Of a stretch of 64,000 nucleotides of DNA, positions 44,936-53,910 are shown one piece after another (position 1 is the stretch's first letter; every line of letters begins with the position of its first letter). The position numbers and the translations under genes were made by a program. The stretch comes from Niabella ginsenosidivorans (GTDB lineage: Bacteria > Bacteroidota > Bacteroidia > Chitinophagales > Chitinophagaceae). A model generated the notes under the pieces. It was not told the DNA's origin, searched no databases, and saw nothing but the letters and a program-made list of their open reading frames with translations. Location: positions 2,542,001 through 2,606,000 of the forward strand of contig NZ_CP015772.1 in assembly GCF_001654455.1 (NCBI RefSeq). Reading direction: 5' to 3'.

Positions 44936-47272
44936 TTAATACATGTCTACCGGTTTCGGGCCCATTTGCAGCATCAGTTTCCCTCCCCTGACAATATGCG
45001 CCCAGTCTATAAACGGGCGGTGCAAAGAGTGATTATTAAAGCGTATGGACTGCACGTAGCCATTTACAGCACTGTTTGCTTTTGCTTCAATAACAAAAGT
45101 TTTTCCCTGATAGTACCCCGGGTTTAAACGGATGGTGATTTTGTCAAATAGCGGGCTGCCCACTCCCATTTCCGGACGAAGGGAGGTGAGTCCTTTTACA
45201 TCAAATAAACCGATTGAAGAAAGAACATACCAGGCGCCCAATTGTCCCTGATCTTCATCCTGACCGAAACCATAACCATGTACTCCCTCTGTACCATAAA
45301 ACCGATTACAGATGGCTCGTACCCATTTCTGGGTAAGCGATGGTTTACCGGAAAAGTTAAACAGCCAGGAAACATGCAGGTTGGGCTGGTTCCCGTGGTT
45401 ATAGATCCCTGCAATACCGGCAAAAGCATCAATTGTTGCGCCGCCGCCAAATAAGGATTTCTGAGCAATTGTAAAGATGCTGTCCAGCCGCTTATTAAAA
45501 GTTTGCTGACCCATTTTTTGCACCAGTGCTTCAATATCGTGTGGCACAAAATAGGTATACTGCCAGGCATTTCCTTCCTGGAAACCCCGCCAGGGCTGGG
45601 AAGGATCGAAGGGTGTAATAAATTTTCCATTTGCCAGCCGCGGCCGGACGAGCTTTAACGCCGGATCATAAACCTTTTCCCAGGCCTTTGATAAACGCAT
45701 CAACTGCGCTGCATCCTTTGTCTTTCCCAGCAATTGGGCCCAATGGCCTACCGCATAGCCGCTAAACGCATATTCCAGCGTATGTGAAACAGAGAACTGC
45801 CATAGCTCTCCACCCCCTGTTCCTTTGTCCAGATGATTCACATACCCGTACTTCAAAAACCGGTCTACGTCTTTTTTACCTGCACCATAAGGACGATCCT
45901 TCCACTCCAGCTCATTTTTCCGCGCGGCCTCATAGGCCAGCCGCACATCAAAATCCCTGATGCCCGCCATATAGGCACTGGCAAAAACAAGTCCCATAAA
46001 ATTGGTTCCCACTCCTGAAACATACCGGCTGTTGGCGATGCCATCACCCAGCCAGCCTGCATCTTTATATACCTGCAACTGGCTTTTGATAAAGTCTGAA
46101 TAATATTCCGGATAAGCGAGTGCCCAAAGCTGTGCCAGGTTCCAATAAATACCCCAAACGGCATCCGTATTGTAATGCTGGTGCAGCGGCTTGCCGTTTT
46201 GACCCAGCGGAATCTGGCCGATAGTGCCGTCATTTTTCGGATAAGCCCCATTTACATCACTGGACAATCCCCTGCCCAGTACGGCATGATACAGTCCTGT
46301 ATAAAATTTTATACGGTCTGTTTTCTTTCCCCCTTCCACATCAATCCGGCCCAGGTATTCGTTCCAGGTTTTTTTGGAGCGCGCTCTGGCCTCATCAAAA
46401 GAAAGCCCGGATGCCTCTTCGCTCAGGTTGCGCCTTGCATTTTCTATGGATGTATAGGACAACCCCGCCTTAATGATTACCTGCTCATTATTGCCTGTTG
46501 CAAAGCTCAGATAAAGCCCTGCGCCTTTGCCGCTGGCCCTAGTTGCGCCCGCCTTTACATCAGCTCCATTAAAAGCACCGCAGGCTGTGTATTTTTTGCT
46601 TACAACTGCCGAAAAATACATGGTTACAGAAGCTCCCGGCTGATATTTCTGAATGTATACCGGCAACGTGGTCACCCATCCTTCTACCCGGCCATCAGGC
46701 GATAAATAGACTTTTGCATCTTTTACCGGCCCGCTTTCTCCCTGCTGGTTGCCGATATCAAAGAGCAGATAGGCTTCCTTTGACGCAGGAAAAGTATAGC
46801 GATGAAAGGCCACTCTTTTTGTTGCCGTCAGCTCAGCCCGGATGTGATAATCTTTTAGCCATACGGAATAGTAGCCTGCAGTGCTCACTTCTTCTGTATG
46901 ATCAAAACGCGAGCGATAACCACTGTCCGGAGATTCCAGCTTCCCCGGAACGGTTTGCAGCTTACCTGTAATAGGTGCAAACACAATGCCTCCGATCTGA
47001 AATTCATGAAAATTCGGAAAGCCTTCAATTGAAGTGTGCCGGTAATCATATCCTGTAGCATCCCAGCCATGCACATTGCCATAACTCCCATTGGTAGACG
47101 GAGCAGGCTTTGCCATACCAAAGGGGAGCGCTCCGGGTGTATAATGGAACCAGCGGCAGTGTGCCGTACCAATAGAGGGATCTACAAATTGTGTAAAGTC
47201 TTTTTGTGCCATTGACTGCCTGCAAAACAAAACACAGGCAATTACTGAATAAACTGCAAATGAACGCTTCAC
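44936..47272 (-). CDS. GH92 alpha-mannosidase (second copy of the locus)
   Basis: About 778 residues, exported. With GTG at 47272 as the start the N-terminus MKRSFAVYSVIACVLFCRQS is a good signal peptide; the frame opens further up only with TTG (47293). GH92 enzymes are Ca2+-dependent exo-alpha-mannosidases. The beta-sandwich domain begins FTQFVDPSIGTAHCRW, and the (alpha/alpha)6 domain has TDAVWGIYWNLAQLWALAYP, SVSHTLEYAFSGYAVGHWAQ, EGNAWQYTYFVPHD and the acid-rich GFGQDEDQGQLGAWYVLSS. The last motif differs from the usual GNDDxGQMSAW. Last gene of the mannoside operon, 35 bp after the ROK kinase. Confidence 0.92.
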   Translation of the reverse strand: MKRSFAVYSVIACVLFCRQSMAQKDFTQFVDPSIGTAHCRWFHYTPGALPFGMAKPAPSTNGSYGNVHGWDATGYDYRHTSIEGFPNFHEFQIGGIVFAPITGKLQTVPGKLESPDSGYRSRFDHTEEVSTAGYYSVWLKDYHIRAELTATKRVAFHRYTFPASKEAYLLFDIGNQQGESGPVKDAKVYLSPDGRVEGWVTTLPVYIQKYQPGASVTMYFSAVVSKKYTACGAFNGADVKAGATRASGKGAGLYLSFATGNNEQVIIKAGLSYTSIENARRNLSEEASGLSFDEARARSKKTWNEYLGRIDVEGGKKTDRIKFYTGLYHAVLGRGLSSDVNGAYPKNDGTIGQIPLGQNGKPLHQHYNTDAVWGIYWNLAQLWALAYPEYYSDFIKSQLQVYKDAGWLGDGIANSRYVSGVGTNFMGLVFASAYMAGIRDFDVRLAYEAARKNELEWKDRPYGAGKKDVDRFLKYGYVNHLDKGTGGGELWQFSVSHTLEYAFSGYAVGHWAQLLGKTKDAAQLMRLSKAWEKVYDPALKLVRPRLANGKFITPFDPSQPWRGFQEGNAWQYTYFVPHDIEALVQKMGQQTFNKRLDSIFTIAQKSLFGGGATIDAFAGIAGIYNHGNQPNLHVSWLFNFSGKPSLTQKWVRAICNRFYGTEGVHGYGFGQDEDQGQLGAWYVLSSIGLFDVKGLTSLRPEMGVGSPLFDKITIRLNPGYYQGKTFVIEAKANSAVNGYVQSIRFNNHSLHRPFIDWAHIVRGGKLMLQMGPKPVDMY

Positions 47273-47307
47273 TATTTCTGAATATTTGATCAAGCAATAA
47301 ATAAAAC

Positions 47308-48195
47308 CTACCGGGCAATTGCAAACTCCTGTGCATACCAGCTTCCCGCCGCTCCGTATAATGTGGCCTGCTCCCCCAACATCGATCTTTTTACCGGTAT
47401 CAACAGGAAACAGGAACCAAGTACGCGGTGCAATTCTTCCTGAAACAATTCATAAGCATGGGCAATATTTCCGCCGATCACAATCGCTTCAGCCTGCTTC
47501 ATTTCAACAAACCGGCACAAAAAAATTCCCAGGTTCTTTCCAAACTCCTTAAAAAGCAAAGGAACCCTTGCATCTGTTTTTGCGAGGGCTGCAAGCTCTT
47601 TCACGCCTTTCAATGCAGCACCGGACGTGGCCCTGAAACGTTGTATGAACCATCTTGTTGATAAATACTCTTCGGCTATTCCCTCCAGGAAAGGAAGCTG
47701 CCACAGATCAGCATTCCGAGCGGTTCCGTTTTCATAAAAAGCCGTTCCCAACCCTGTGCCCAGTGTTATTCCTGCCACTTTCTGAAAGCCGGAGCGCACC
47801 GCTCCGGCAAATACCTCACCCTGAAGAAAACAGGCCGCATCATTTCTGATAAAAAACAGCCCGGGATCCACTTCCAATGCGCCTGCAAGCAAGTGCTTCA
47901 CATTTAACCGGTACAACGCGTCATATTTGCCCTGTGCCGTCATCAGGCTGATGCCATTATCATAATCAAAAGGTCCCGGCATTGCCAGGCATATCTTTGA
48001 GATCACAGCGCCCTCACCGGCAGCCCGCATACAGGCACTCCAGGTTCTAATAACCGTTTGGGCGCCGGCTCCTGAATCCACGCGTTTTCTCACCAGAGAA
48101 GGTAAAATTATTTTTCGCTCATCCATATTGACCAGCGCCGCCGTTATATGCGTACCACCGATGTCTACCGCTAAAACCAGGTTATTCGTTGTCAT
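47308..48195 (-). CDS. ROK family sugar kinase, probable mannokinase/hexokinase
   Basis: A 295-residue ROK protein without a DNA-binding domain, so an enzyme, not a repressor. The ATP site is LAVDIGGTHITAALVNM, the sugar site has CLAMPGPFDYDNGI and IRNDAACFLQGE, and the phosphate loop GITLGTGLGTAFYENG. The zinc motif (CxCGxxGCxE) common in ROK kinases is absent. Position between a sugar importer and mannosidases, with an isomerase in the same operon, makes mannose the most likely substrate, giving mannose-6-phosphate; this is inferred from context. Its ATG shares one base with the stop of the transporter gene. Confidence 0.85.
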   Translation of the reverse strand: MTTNNLVLAVDIGGTHITAALVNMDERKIILPSLVRKRVDSGAGAQTVIRTWSACMRAAGEGAVISKICLAMPGPFDYDNGISLMTAQGKYDALYRLNVKHLLAGALEVDPGLFFIRNDAACFLQGEVFAGAVRSGFQKVAGITLGTGLGTAFYENGTARNADLWQLPFLEGIAEEYLSTRWFIQRFRATSGAALKGVKELAALAKTDARVPLLFKEFGKNLGIFLCRFVEMKQAEAIVIGGNIAHAYELFQEELHRVLGSCFLLIPVKRSMLGEQATLYGAAGSWYAQEFAIAR

Positions 48196-49643
48196 TACGG
48201 ATGCATTATTTGATTACCTGAATCCTTTACTATTATTTCCTGTGCAGCATCAGGCCGCTGCCCTTTCCATTCTGCTTCTATCTGTTCAAGCGATTTTCCT
48301 TTTGTTTCCGGAAGTAACCGGTACACGGTGATATAAGCAATTACACCAAATGCTGCAAAAATCCAGAATGTAGCACCCGTACCCACCGTTTTTAAAAGAA
48401 CGGGGGTCAATTGCCCCACGATCGTATCTGCAACCCACATTACCATAATGCTGATGGCCATGGCTCTTCCCCGGATATTACCCGGGAAGATCTCGGCAGC
48501 AACTACAAATTTCAACGGTCCTATAGAAAAGGCGAAGCAGGCCAGGAAGGCCATTACACAGATCAGTAACCAGATCGTGGTGGTAGCGCCGGTTGCAAAA
48601 CAAAGCCCTGTCAGGAAAAGCGTGATCGTTGCACCCGCCGTGCCCCAAAGATACAATGGCCGCCTGCCGGCGCTGTCTACCTTCCACATGGCGATCAGGG
48701 TGAAGATCATATTCGCAAAGCCAAAAACCACCTGGCTTAAAAGTGAATTATCCAGCGATACGCCGGCATTGCTCAAAATACTGGGACCGTAGTAAATAAT
48801 GGCATTGATCCCACTAAACTGTGAAAACAATGGAAGTAATATTCCCAGCAGCAGGGCTTTTCGCCAGCGGGGCGAAAACAGTTCTTTATAAGAGCTGCTG
48901 CCGCTCTTAGCCGTCTGGCTCAACAGTCCGGCACCGGTATTCAGATCTTCTCCCGGAGCTATACTTTTTATAATGGCCTGTGCTTCTGTAGCCTTTCCCT
49001 GCTGTACCAGCCAACGGGGGCTTTCCGGAACAAAAAACAGCCCCAGTAAGAATAAAAAGGCTGGTATCATTCCCACTCCCAGCATTCCCCTCCATACTTC
49101 CCGGATAAAAATAAGACCCGGCCAGTTGTCTCCATCAGTTACCGGATGACCGGCTGCATAACTTACCAGGCCGGCATTGCTGAGATAAGCAATGAGAATG
49201 CCCAATGTTAAGGCAAACTGGTAAAAGGTTACCAGCCTTCCCCGGATCTTTGCCGGCGCTATTTCTGAGATGTACAGCGGCACTACATTTGAAGCCAGGC
49301 CAATGCCTGTGCCTCCCAGGAACCGGAAAGCAATAACACCGGCCAGTGATGGTACAAGGGCACAGCCCAGTGCCGATAAAAAGAAAAAGACTGCCGCAAT
49401 AAACAATGGTTTTCTTCTGCCCCAACGGTCACTCAATTCACCCGAAACCACCACCCCTGCAATACAGCCAATGAGCGCCACCGAAACAAACCAGCCTTCT
49501 TCAAAAGCAGAAAGCGCAAACTGTTTCTGAAGAAAAGGAAGTACACCGGAAACCACCGCCATATCAAATCCAAAAAGGAAGCCGCCTAAAGAGGCCACAA
49601 GCGTGATCGTCAGAATTGAAGATCGTTTATTGAGTTCTTGCAT
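48195..49643 (-). CDS. MFS sugar porter (inner-membrane sugar:H+ symporter)
   Basis: A 482-residue transporter with 12 helices and the sugar porter signatures: FGFDMAVVSGVLPFLQKQF, GELSDRWGRRKPL between helices 2 and 3, RFLGGTGIGLASNVVPLYIS with EIAPAKIRGRL, FVPESPRWLV before the central loop, and PETKGKSLEQIEAEWKG at the C-terminus. It resembles XylE and GLUT-type carriers. In this operon it should import mannose released in the periplasm. It sits 18 bp after GH92 and overlaps the ROK gene by 1 bp. Confidence 0.94.
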   Translation of the reverse strand: MQELNKRSSILTITLVASLGGFLFGFDMAVVSGVLPFLQKQFALSAFEEGWFVSVALIGCIAGVVVSGELSDRWGRRKPLFIAAVFFFLSALGCALVPSLAGVIAFRFLGGTGIGLASNVVPLYISEIAPAKIRGRLVTFYQFALTLGILIAYLSNAGLVSYAAGHPVTDGDNWPGLIFIREVWRGMLGVGMIPAFLFLLGLFFVPESPRWLVQQGKATEAQAIIKSIAPGEDLNTGAGLLSQTAKSGSSSYKELFSPRWRKALLLGILLPLFSQFSGINAIIYYGPSILSNAGVSLDNSLLSQVVFGFANMIFTLIAMWKVDSAGRRPLYLWGTAGATITLFLTGLCFATGATTTIWLLICVMAFLACFAFSIGPLKFVVAAEIFPGNIRGRAMAISIMVMWVADTIVGQLTPVLLKTVGTGATFWIFAAFGVIAYITVYRLLPETKGKSLEQIEAEWKGQRPDAAQEIIVKDSGNQIMHP

Positions 49644-49661
49644 GCGCAGAAATTGAAGGAG

Positions 49662-51989
49662 TTAAAAGTTATTGTGCTCTTTATTGGAGGACATAGAAGG
49701 AGGCGCGTCCTCAGGAGAACTGCCCCATTTTGTATTGGGCGCGGGTCCCATTTGCAATACCAGTGATCCGCCTGCTACCAGGTCTTCATGATAGAACCAA
49801 GGTTTTGTCAGCGGGCGGCCATTAAACTGAGCAGACTGTATGTACCGATTTTTATCAGATACATTTTTTGCAATAATGGTAAAGCGCTTTCCTTTGTAAT
49901 AAGCAGGATCCAGCTGTATGGTTATTTTTTCAAACAACGGGCTTCCTATTTCATAGAAAGGCTTTACGGATGCGCCCCCATTGGTTTGAAATAACCCCAT
50001 TGCCGCCATTACAAACCAGGCTCCCATCTGACCTTCATCTTCATCGCCCAGCCAGCCATGATAAGGAGTTGCCCCGTAATATTTATTCATGATCTCCCGC
50101 GTCCATTTCTGGGTAAGCCAGGGTTTGCCGGAGTAGTTAAACAACCATGCAGCCTGCATATTGGGCTGGTTCCCGTGGTTGATTGGTACCAGATCATACA
50201 GGTCTCCGTCGGCATTAAAATTATACCGGGCCGATTTTTCAAATCCCTTATCCAGGCGATCGTTGAACTCGCTCCTCCCCATCAGGTTCAGGATCCCCTG
50301 TACATCATGGGGGTTAAAAAAGCTGTATTGCCAGGCATTGCCTTCCAGGTATCCCGGACCGTTAAAACTGGTGCAACAGTAAGGCGACCAATCTTTCACC
50401 CAGGAGCCATCCCTACCCTTCATCCGTATATATTTAACAGTGGTATCAAAGACATTCTTATAGTTACCTGCCCGCTTAATAAATTGCCGGTACACATCTT
50501 CCCTGCCCAATGCCTTTGCAAACTGCGAAACGCACCAGTCATCATAGGCATATTCCAGCGTATTGGATACCTGCCCTTCCTCGTTGGGCACATACCCCAG
50601 TTTCATGTAGGATTCAAAATAACGGTTTCCTGCAAAACCATTCTCGGGTGTTTTCACTCCCGGAGTCGTTTGCTGATGGATCATGGCCTGCATGGCCAGC
50701 GCCGTATCAAAGTCGCGGATCCCTTTCTGGTAGGCGCCCACTATCAATGCAATTTCGTGAGAGGCTTCCATAATGCCCGAGTATTCAATGCCCGCAGGCC
50801 CTTTGGGCAGCCAGCCTCCGGTCTTATAGATCTCAAGCAGGGAATGTACCCACTTGCTGGTGAGGTCCGGGTTTACCAGCGCCCAAAGCTGGTTAAGGTT
50901 CCAGAACGTGTTCCATAAAGCATCACTGCCATAAACAGGATACCGGGGGTCCGTTTGGCGCACTCTTTCATTTACGTCAACATATTTACCATTTACATCG
51001 CTCCAGGTAGTACGGGCAACATAAGACCGGTACAGATTGCTGTAAAATTTCTTTTTATCTACTTCCGTTCCGCCTTCTATTTTTATTTTTCCCAGCAGGT
51101 TGTTCCATACTGATCTTGCATTCCGGCGCACCGCGTCAAAATCCCATTTAAAGGGGTCCATTTCCGCTTGCAGGTTCAGCTTTGCCTGGTCAATGCTCAC
51201 CAGAGATATGGCTGTTTGCATCAGGATCACTTCTCCTTTTTTCGTTTTAAAATCAGCATACGCCCCCATAGGGCCCTTGCCGGCAACCTGATTCACATTT
51301 TTGTTTACGGTGTTACCTATCCATCCCCCAAACCCCTGTATTGGTTTGTTAAAACGCACCACAAAATGAACCGTATATTCATTCCAGCTCCACTTTTGTT
51401 TGGAATACCCTTCGATCTGTGTATCAGAAACGCGGGTAATTTTTGCGTCCAGGATATCTGCCGTATTTTCAAAGGGAATGTCCAGGTCTAACAGAATATG
51501 TGCGTCCTCCTCTTCCGGAAAAGTAAACCGGAAAAAGCCCGCACGTGTGGTGCTGGTCAACTCTGTATGAATGTTTCCGTTCATTAATGTAACGGCGTAA
51601 TAGCCGGGGCTCGCTTTTTCCGATTCTTTTACGATTCTTGAACGATAGCCGGTTGTCCATCCGGTAGTAGGCCCGTCTGCCGGTCCCCTCCTGGTATTCA
51701 GTACCCCTACGGTGGGCATTACAGAAAGGCCGGCCATCGTCCACGAATGAACATGGCTAAACCCTCCGATATTATTTATGGAATATTCATAGCCTGATTT
51801 CCATACTCCTCCCTGGTTATCCGGGCTCAGTTGCACCATACCGAACGGCATAGTGGCACCGGGGTTCAGCATCCAGCGCGACTCGGAGGTGCCCAGCAAG
51901 GGATCCGCGTAATCAACCGGCTGTTTTGTTTGTGCAGCCGACAGCATATACAGAATAAGACCGGATAGAATAAAGACTGTTTTTTTCAT
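49662..51989 (-). CDS. GH92 alpha-mannosidase (first copy of the locus)
   Basis: A 775-residue exported enzyme; signal peptide residues 1-20 (MKKTVFILSGLILYMLSAAQ). The N-terminal domain starts PVDYADPLLGTSESRWMLNP; the catalytic domain has SDALWNTFWNLNQLWALVNP, SNTLEYAYDDWCVSQFAKAL, EGNAWQYSFFNPHDVQGILN and GDEDEGQMGAWFVMAAMGLF, which holds the acidic catalytic residues. It is similar in length and order to the copy at 44936 but clearly diverged, which suggests different linkage preference. ATG at 51989 is used; the frame continues upstream only with TTG. It follows the isomerase fusion by 40 bp. Confidence 0.93.
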   Translation of the reverse strand: MKKTVFILSGLILYMLSAAQTKQPVDYADPLLGTSESRWMLNPGATMPFGMVQLSPDNQGGVWKSGYEYSINNIGGFSHVHSWTMAGLSVMPTVGVLNTRRGPADGPTTGWTTGYRSRIVKESEKASPGYYAVTLMNGNIHTELTSTTRAGFFRFTFPEEEDAHILLDLDIPFENTADILDAKITRVSDTQIEGYSKQKWSWNEYTVHFVVRFNKPIQGFGGWIGNTVNKNVNQVAGKGPMGAYADFKTKKGEVILMQTAISLVSIDQAKLNLQAEMDPFKWDFDAVRRNARSVWNNLLGKIKIEGGTEVDKKKFYSNLYRSYVARTTWSDVNGKYVDVNERVRQTDPRYPVYGSDALWNTFWNLNQLWALVNPDLTSKWVHSLLEIYKTGGWLPKGPAGIEYSGIMEASHEIALIVGAYQKGIRDFDTALAMQAMIHQQTTPGVKTPENGFAGNRYFESYMKLGYVPNEEGQVSNTLEYAYDDWCVSQFAKALGREDVYRQFIKRAGNYKNVFDTTVKYIRMKGRDGSWVKDWSPYCCTSFNGPGYLEGNAWQYSFFNPHDVQGILNLMGRSEFNDRLDKGFEKSARYNFNADGDLYDLVPINHGNQPNMQAAWLFNYSGKPWLTQKWTREIMNKYYGATPYHGWLGDEDEGQMGAWFVMAAMGLFQTNGGASVKPFYEIGSPLFEKITIQLDPAYYKGKRFTIIAKNVSDKNRYIQSAQFNGRPLTKPWFYHEDLVAGGSLVLQMGPAPNTKWGSSPEDAPPSMSSNKEHNNF

Positions 51990-52029
51990 GTGTATTTTTT
52001 TATATCCGCCCTGCAAACAGGAACGGTTG

Positions 52030-53865
52030 TTATACTTTTAAATGATCGATTGAATCCTTGATAAACACCCGTACCACCCGGGCTCTGCCCCCGCTATTGT
52101 TGATCAACGTGTATTGTTTTGCCGCTTCGGGAATCACAAACGTTTCTGCATAATGAAACACCCGTTCTTCCGTTCCGGCCTGTACCGTTACAGAAGTGCC
52201 TTCTACCAGCATTAATATATTACAGCTATCATTTGTTGTCAGTGAAATGCGGGAATCAAATTCAGCACGATGCACATCATAAAAATGGCTGGAGTGCGTG
52301 GGCAGATGGTACAGTTCCCAGTCGCTGCCTTCTTCAATCAGCCGGGGTTTGGAAATGAGCTCCTGTGTTACATAGTTCCCTTTGTATTCAAAACGCAGGT
52401 TATTAAAGGCATGCCCAATATTGATGGCCCTGGGTTCTCCGTTCAGATCTACCTGCAGCCAATCATACATTTTAAATGTAAAAATATAGGGTGTTGAGCT
52501 GATCTCCAGTACCAGATTACTGGCTCCTGAACTGTGCACTGTTCCGTTGGGAATGAGAAAAAGATCATGTTTATGCGCCTTATGTACCTGTACAAACTCT
52601 TCTACAGGTACTGCCACATTGTTTTTGTAACTGTTTTCCAGCACTTCACGGAATACATCGGGCTTAATATCCTCACGAAAGCCCAGATACACTTTTGCAT
52701 TGTCCTTGCAATCCAGGATGTAATACGTCTCATCCTGGGTAATATGTTCTCCGAAGTTTTTGCGTATATAGGATAATCTGGGATGACATTGAATAGAAAG
52801 ATTACCACCCTCCCATGTATCCAGGAAATCAAATCTTATGGGGAATTCATCGCCAAAAAAGCCCGCATGCTTACCAATGATCTCAGATCTGTTCCACAAC
52901 ATCAGAAAATCAAAAGCCAGTTCCAGCAGGCAACCACTGCTTTCCAGTACGATTCCGTTCTCAGGCACGATCAGCTCAAAGGACCAGGCATAGTTGACTT
53001 CTTCCTGGTTGAGCCCCGGTATCCGTTCCTTCATCCACTGACCGCCCCATGCTCCGGGCTCAAACCAGGGACGCACACGAAAAACGCTTTGAGCCATCTG
53101 CCCCAATGCCGCACGTATGTCGGCCGATAACGCCCAGCTTATTGTATGGATCCATTGTGTATCCCCTATAACTGAAATCTTATCCAGAATATTTTTCTTA
53201 TGCGCGTTATGTACCACCCAGTCAACAAAATAAAAACGTTTGTACATCCTGGGGGGGAGCGCAGGTGCTGCGGACCCCAGATTGGTAACAGCCCCTGCCC
53301 GCATCCGGTATTGTATCTCATTCTTGGGCACCTCCAGGTATATCACAGGGGCATCCCAGCCGCAAAGGGCAGCTCCTGTTCCAAGCACAATGGTACAACC
53401 GGCTGCTGTAGCTGCCTGAACTGATCTCAGCCGGTCCGTTTCAAAAAAATCAGCTAGTGAACGGGTACAGCGTGTACCCCAGACAGCATTTTCTTCCCCT
53501 AAAAAGGGCTGTACCAGTTCATTGATCTGATCTTCCGGTTTTAAGTACTCATTGGTAAAAACCCAATGAACCAAAGCTCCTTCTTCCTGAAATGCTTTAT
53601 TTAAAGAATTATATACATCTTCCCAAAGCACACCGCTATAACCATCAATCATCACTCTTTTCTCCCTGAGTATCCATTTTGCCAGTGATGCATACCCATC
53701 ATAAATCTTACCGGCACCCATTGAATGGAAAGGATAAACAGAATAAGCGTCAGCAACCGGCTCACCGTTTGTCCAGTGTTGCGGCATCAGCGGCTGCCTG
53801 CTTTTCCTGAACAATTGTGCTGTTTTTTCTTCAGCTTCCATACCCGTCTTTGTAAATTCCGTCAT
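52030..53865 (-). CDS. Class I mannose-6-phosphate isomerase-like protein with N-terminal kinase-like domain
   Basis: A 611-residue cytoplasmic protein. The C-terminal part (about 270-611) is a cupin-type PMI: FRVRPWFEPGAWGGQWMKE at its start, zinc ligands in LSIQCHPRLSY and IPNGTVHSSGA, with a second cupin at the end. It would convert mannose-6-phosphate to fructose-6-phosphate. The first 200 residues resemble a uridine-kinase or phosphoribulokinase fold: RVMIDGYSGVLWEDVYNSLN sits where a P-loop GSGKT would be, and CTIVLGTGAALCGWDAPVIY is like the later strand. The P-loop lysine is gone, so this part is probably not a kinase now. Second enzyme step after the ROK kinase. Confidence 0.82.
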   Translation of the reverse strand: MTEFTKTGMEAEEKTAQLFRKSRQPLMPQHWTNGEPVADAYSVYPFHSMGAGKIYDGYASLAKWILREKRVMIDGYSGVLWEDVYNSLNKAFQEEGALVHWVFTNEYLKPEDQINELVQPFLGEENAVWGTRCTRSLADFFETDRLRSVQAATAAGCTIVLGTGAALCGWDAPVIYLEVPKNEIQYRMRAGAVTNLGSAAPALPPRMYKRFYFVDWVVHNAHKKNILDKISVIGDTQWIHTISWALSADIRAALGQMAQSVFRVRPWFEPGAWGGQWMKERIPGLNQEEVNYAWSFELIVPENGIVLESSGCLLELAFDFLMLWNRSEIIGKHAGFFGDEFPIRFDFLDTWEGGNLSIQCHPRLSYIRKNFGEHITQDETYYILDCKDNAKVYLGFREDIKPDVFREVLENSYKNNVAVPVEEFVQVHKAHKHDLFLIPNGTVHSSGASNLVLEISSTPYIFTFKMYDWLQVDLNGEPRAINIGHAFNNLRFEYKGNYVTQELISKPRLIEEGSDWELYHLPTHSSHFYDVHRAEFDSRISLTTNDSCNILMLVEGTSVTVQAGTEERVFHYAETFVIPEAAKQYTLINNSGGRARVVRVFIKDSIDHLKV

Positions 53866-53910
53866 AGTTTAATAGTTATTAGTAAGTAGTTCTTATAAAA
53901 TAGCTTGTTT

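Noticed and set aside
50058-50918. 286-residue open frame on the plus strand
   Set aside because: Antisense to the GH92 gene; no family features and no promoter.
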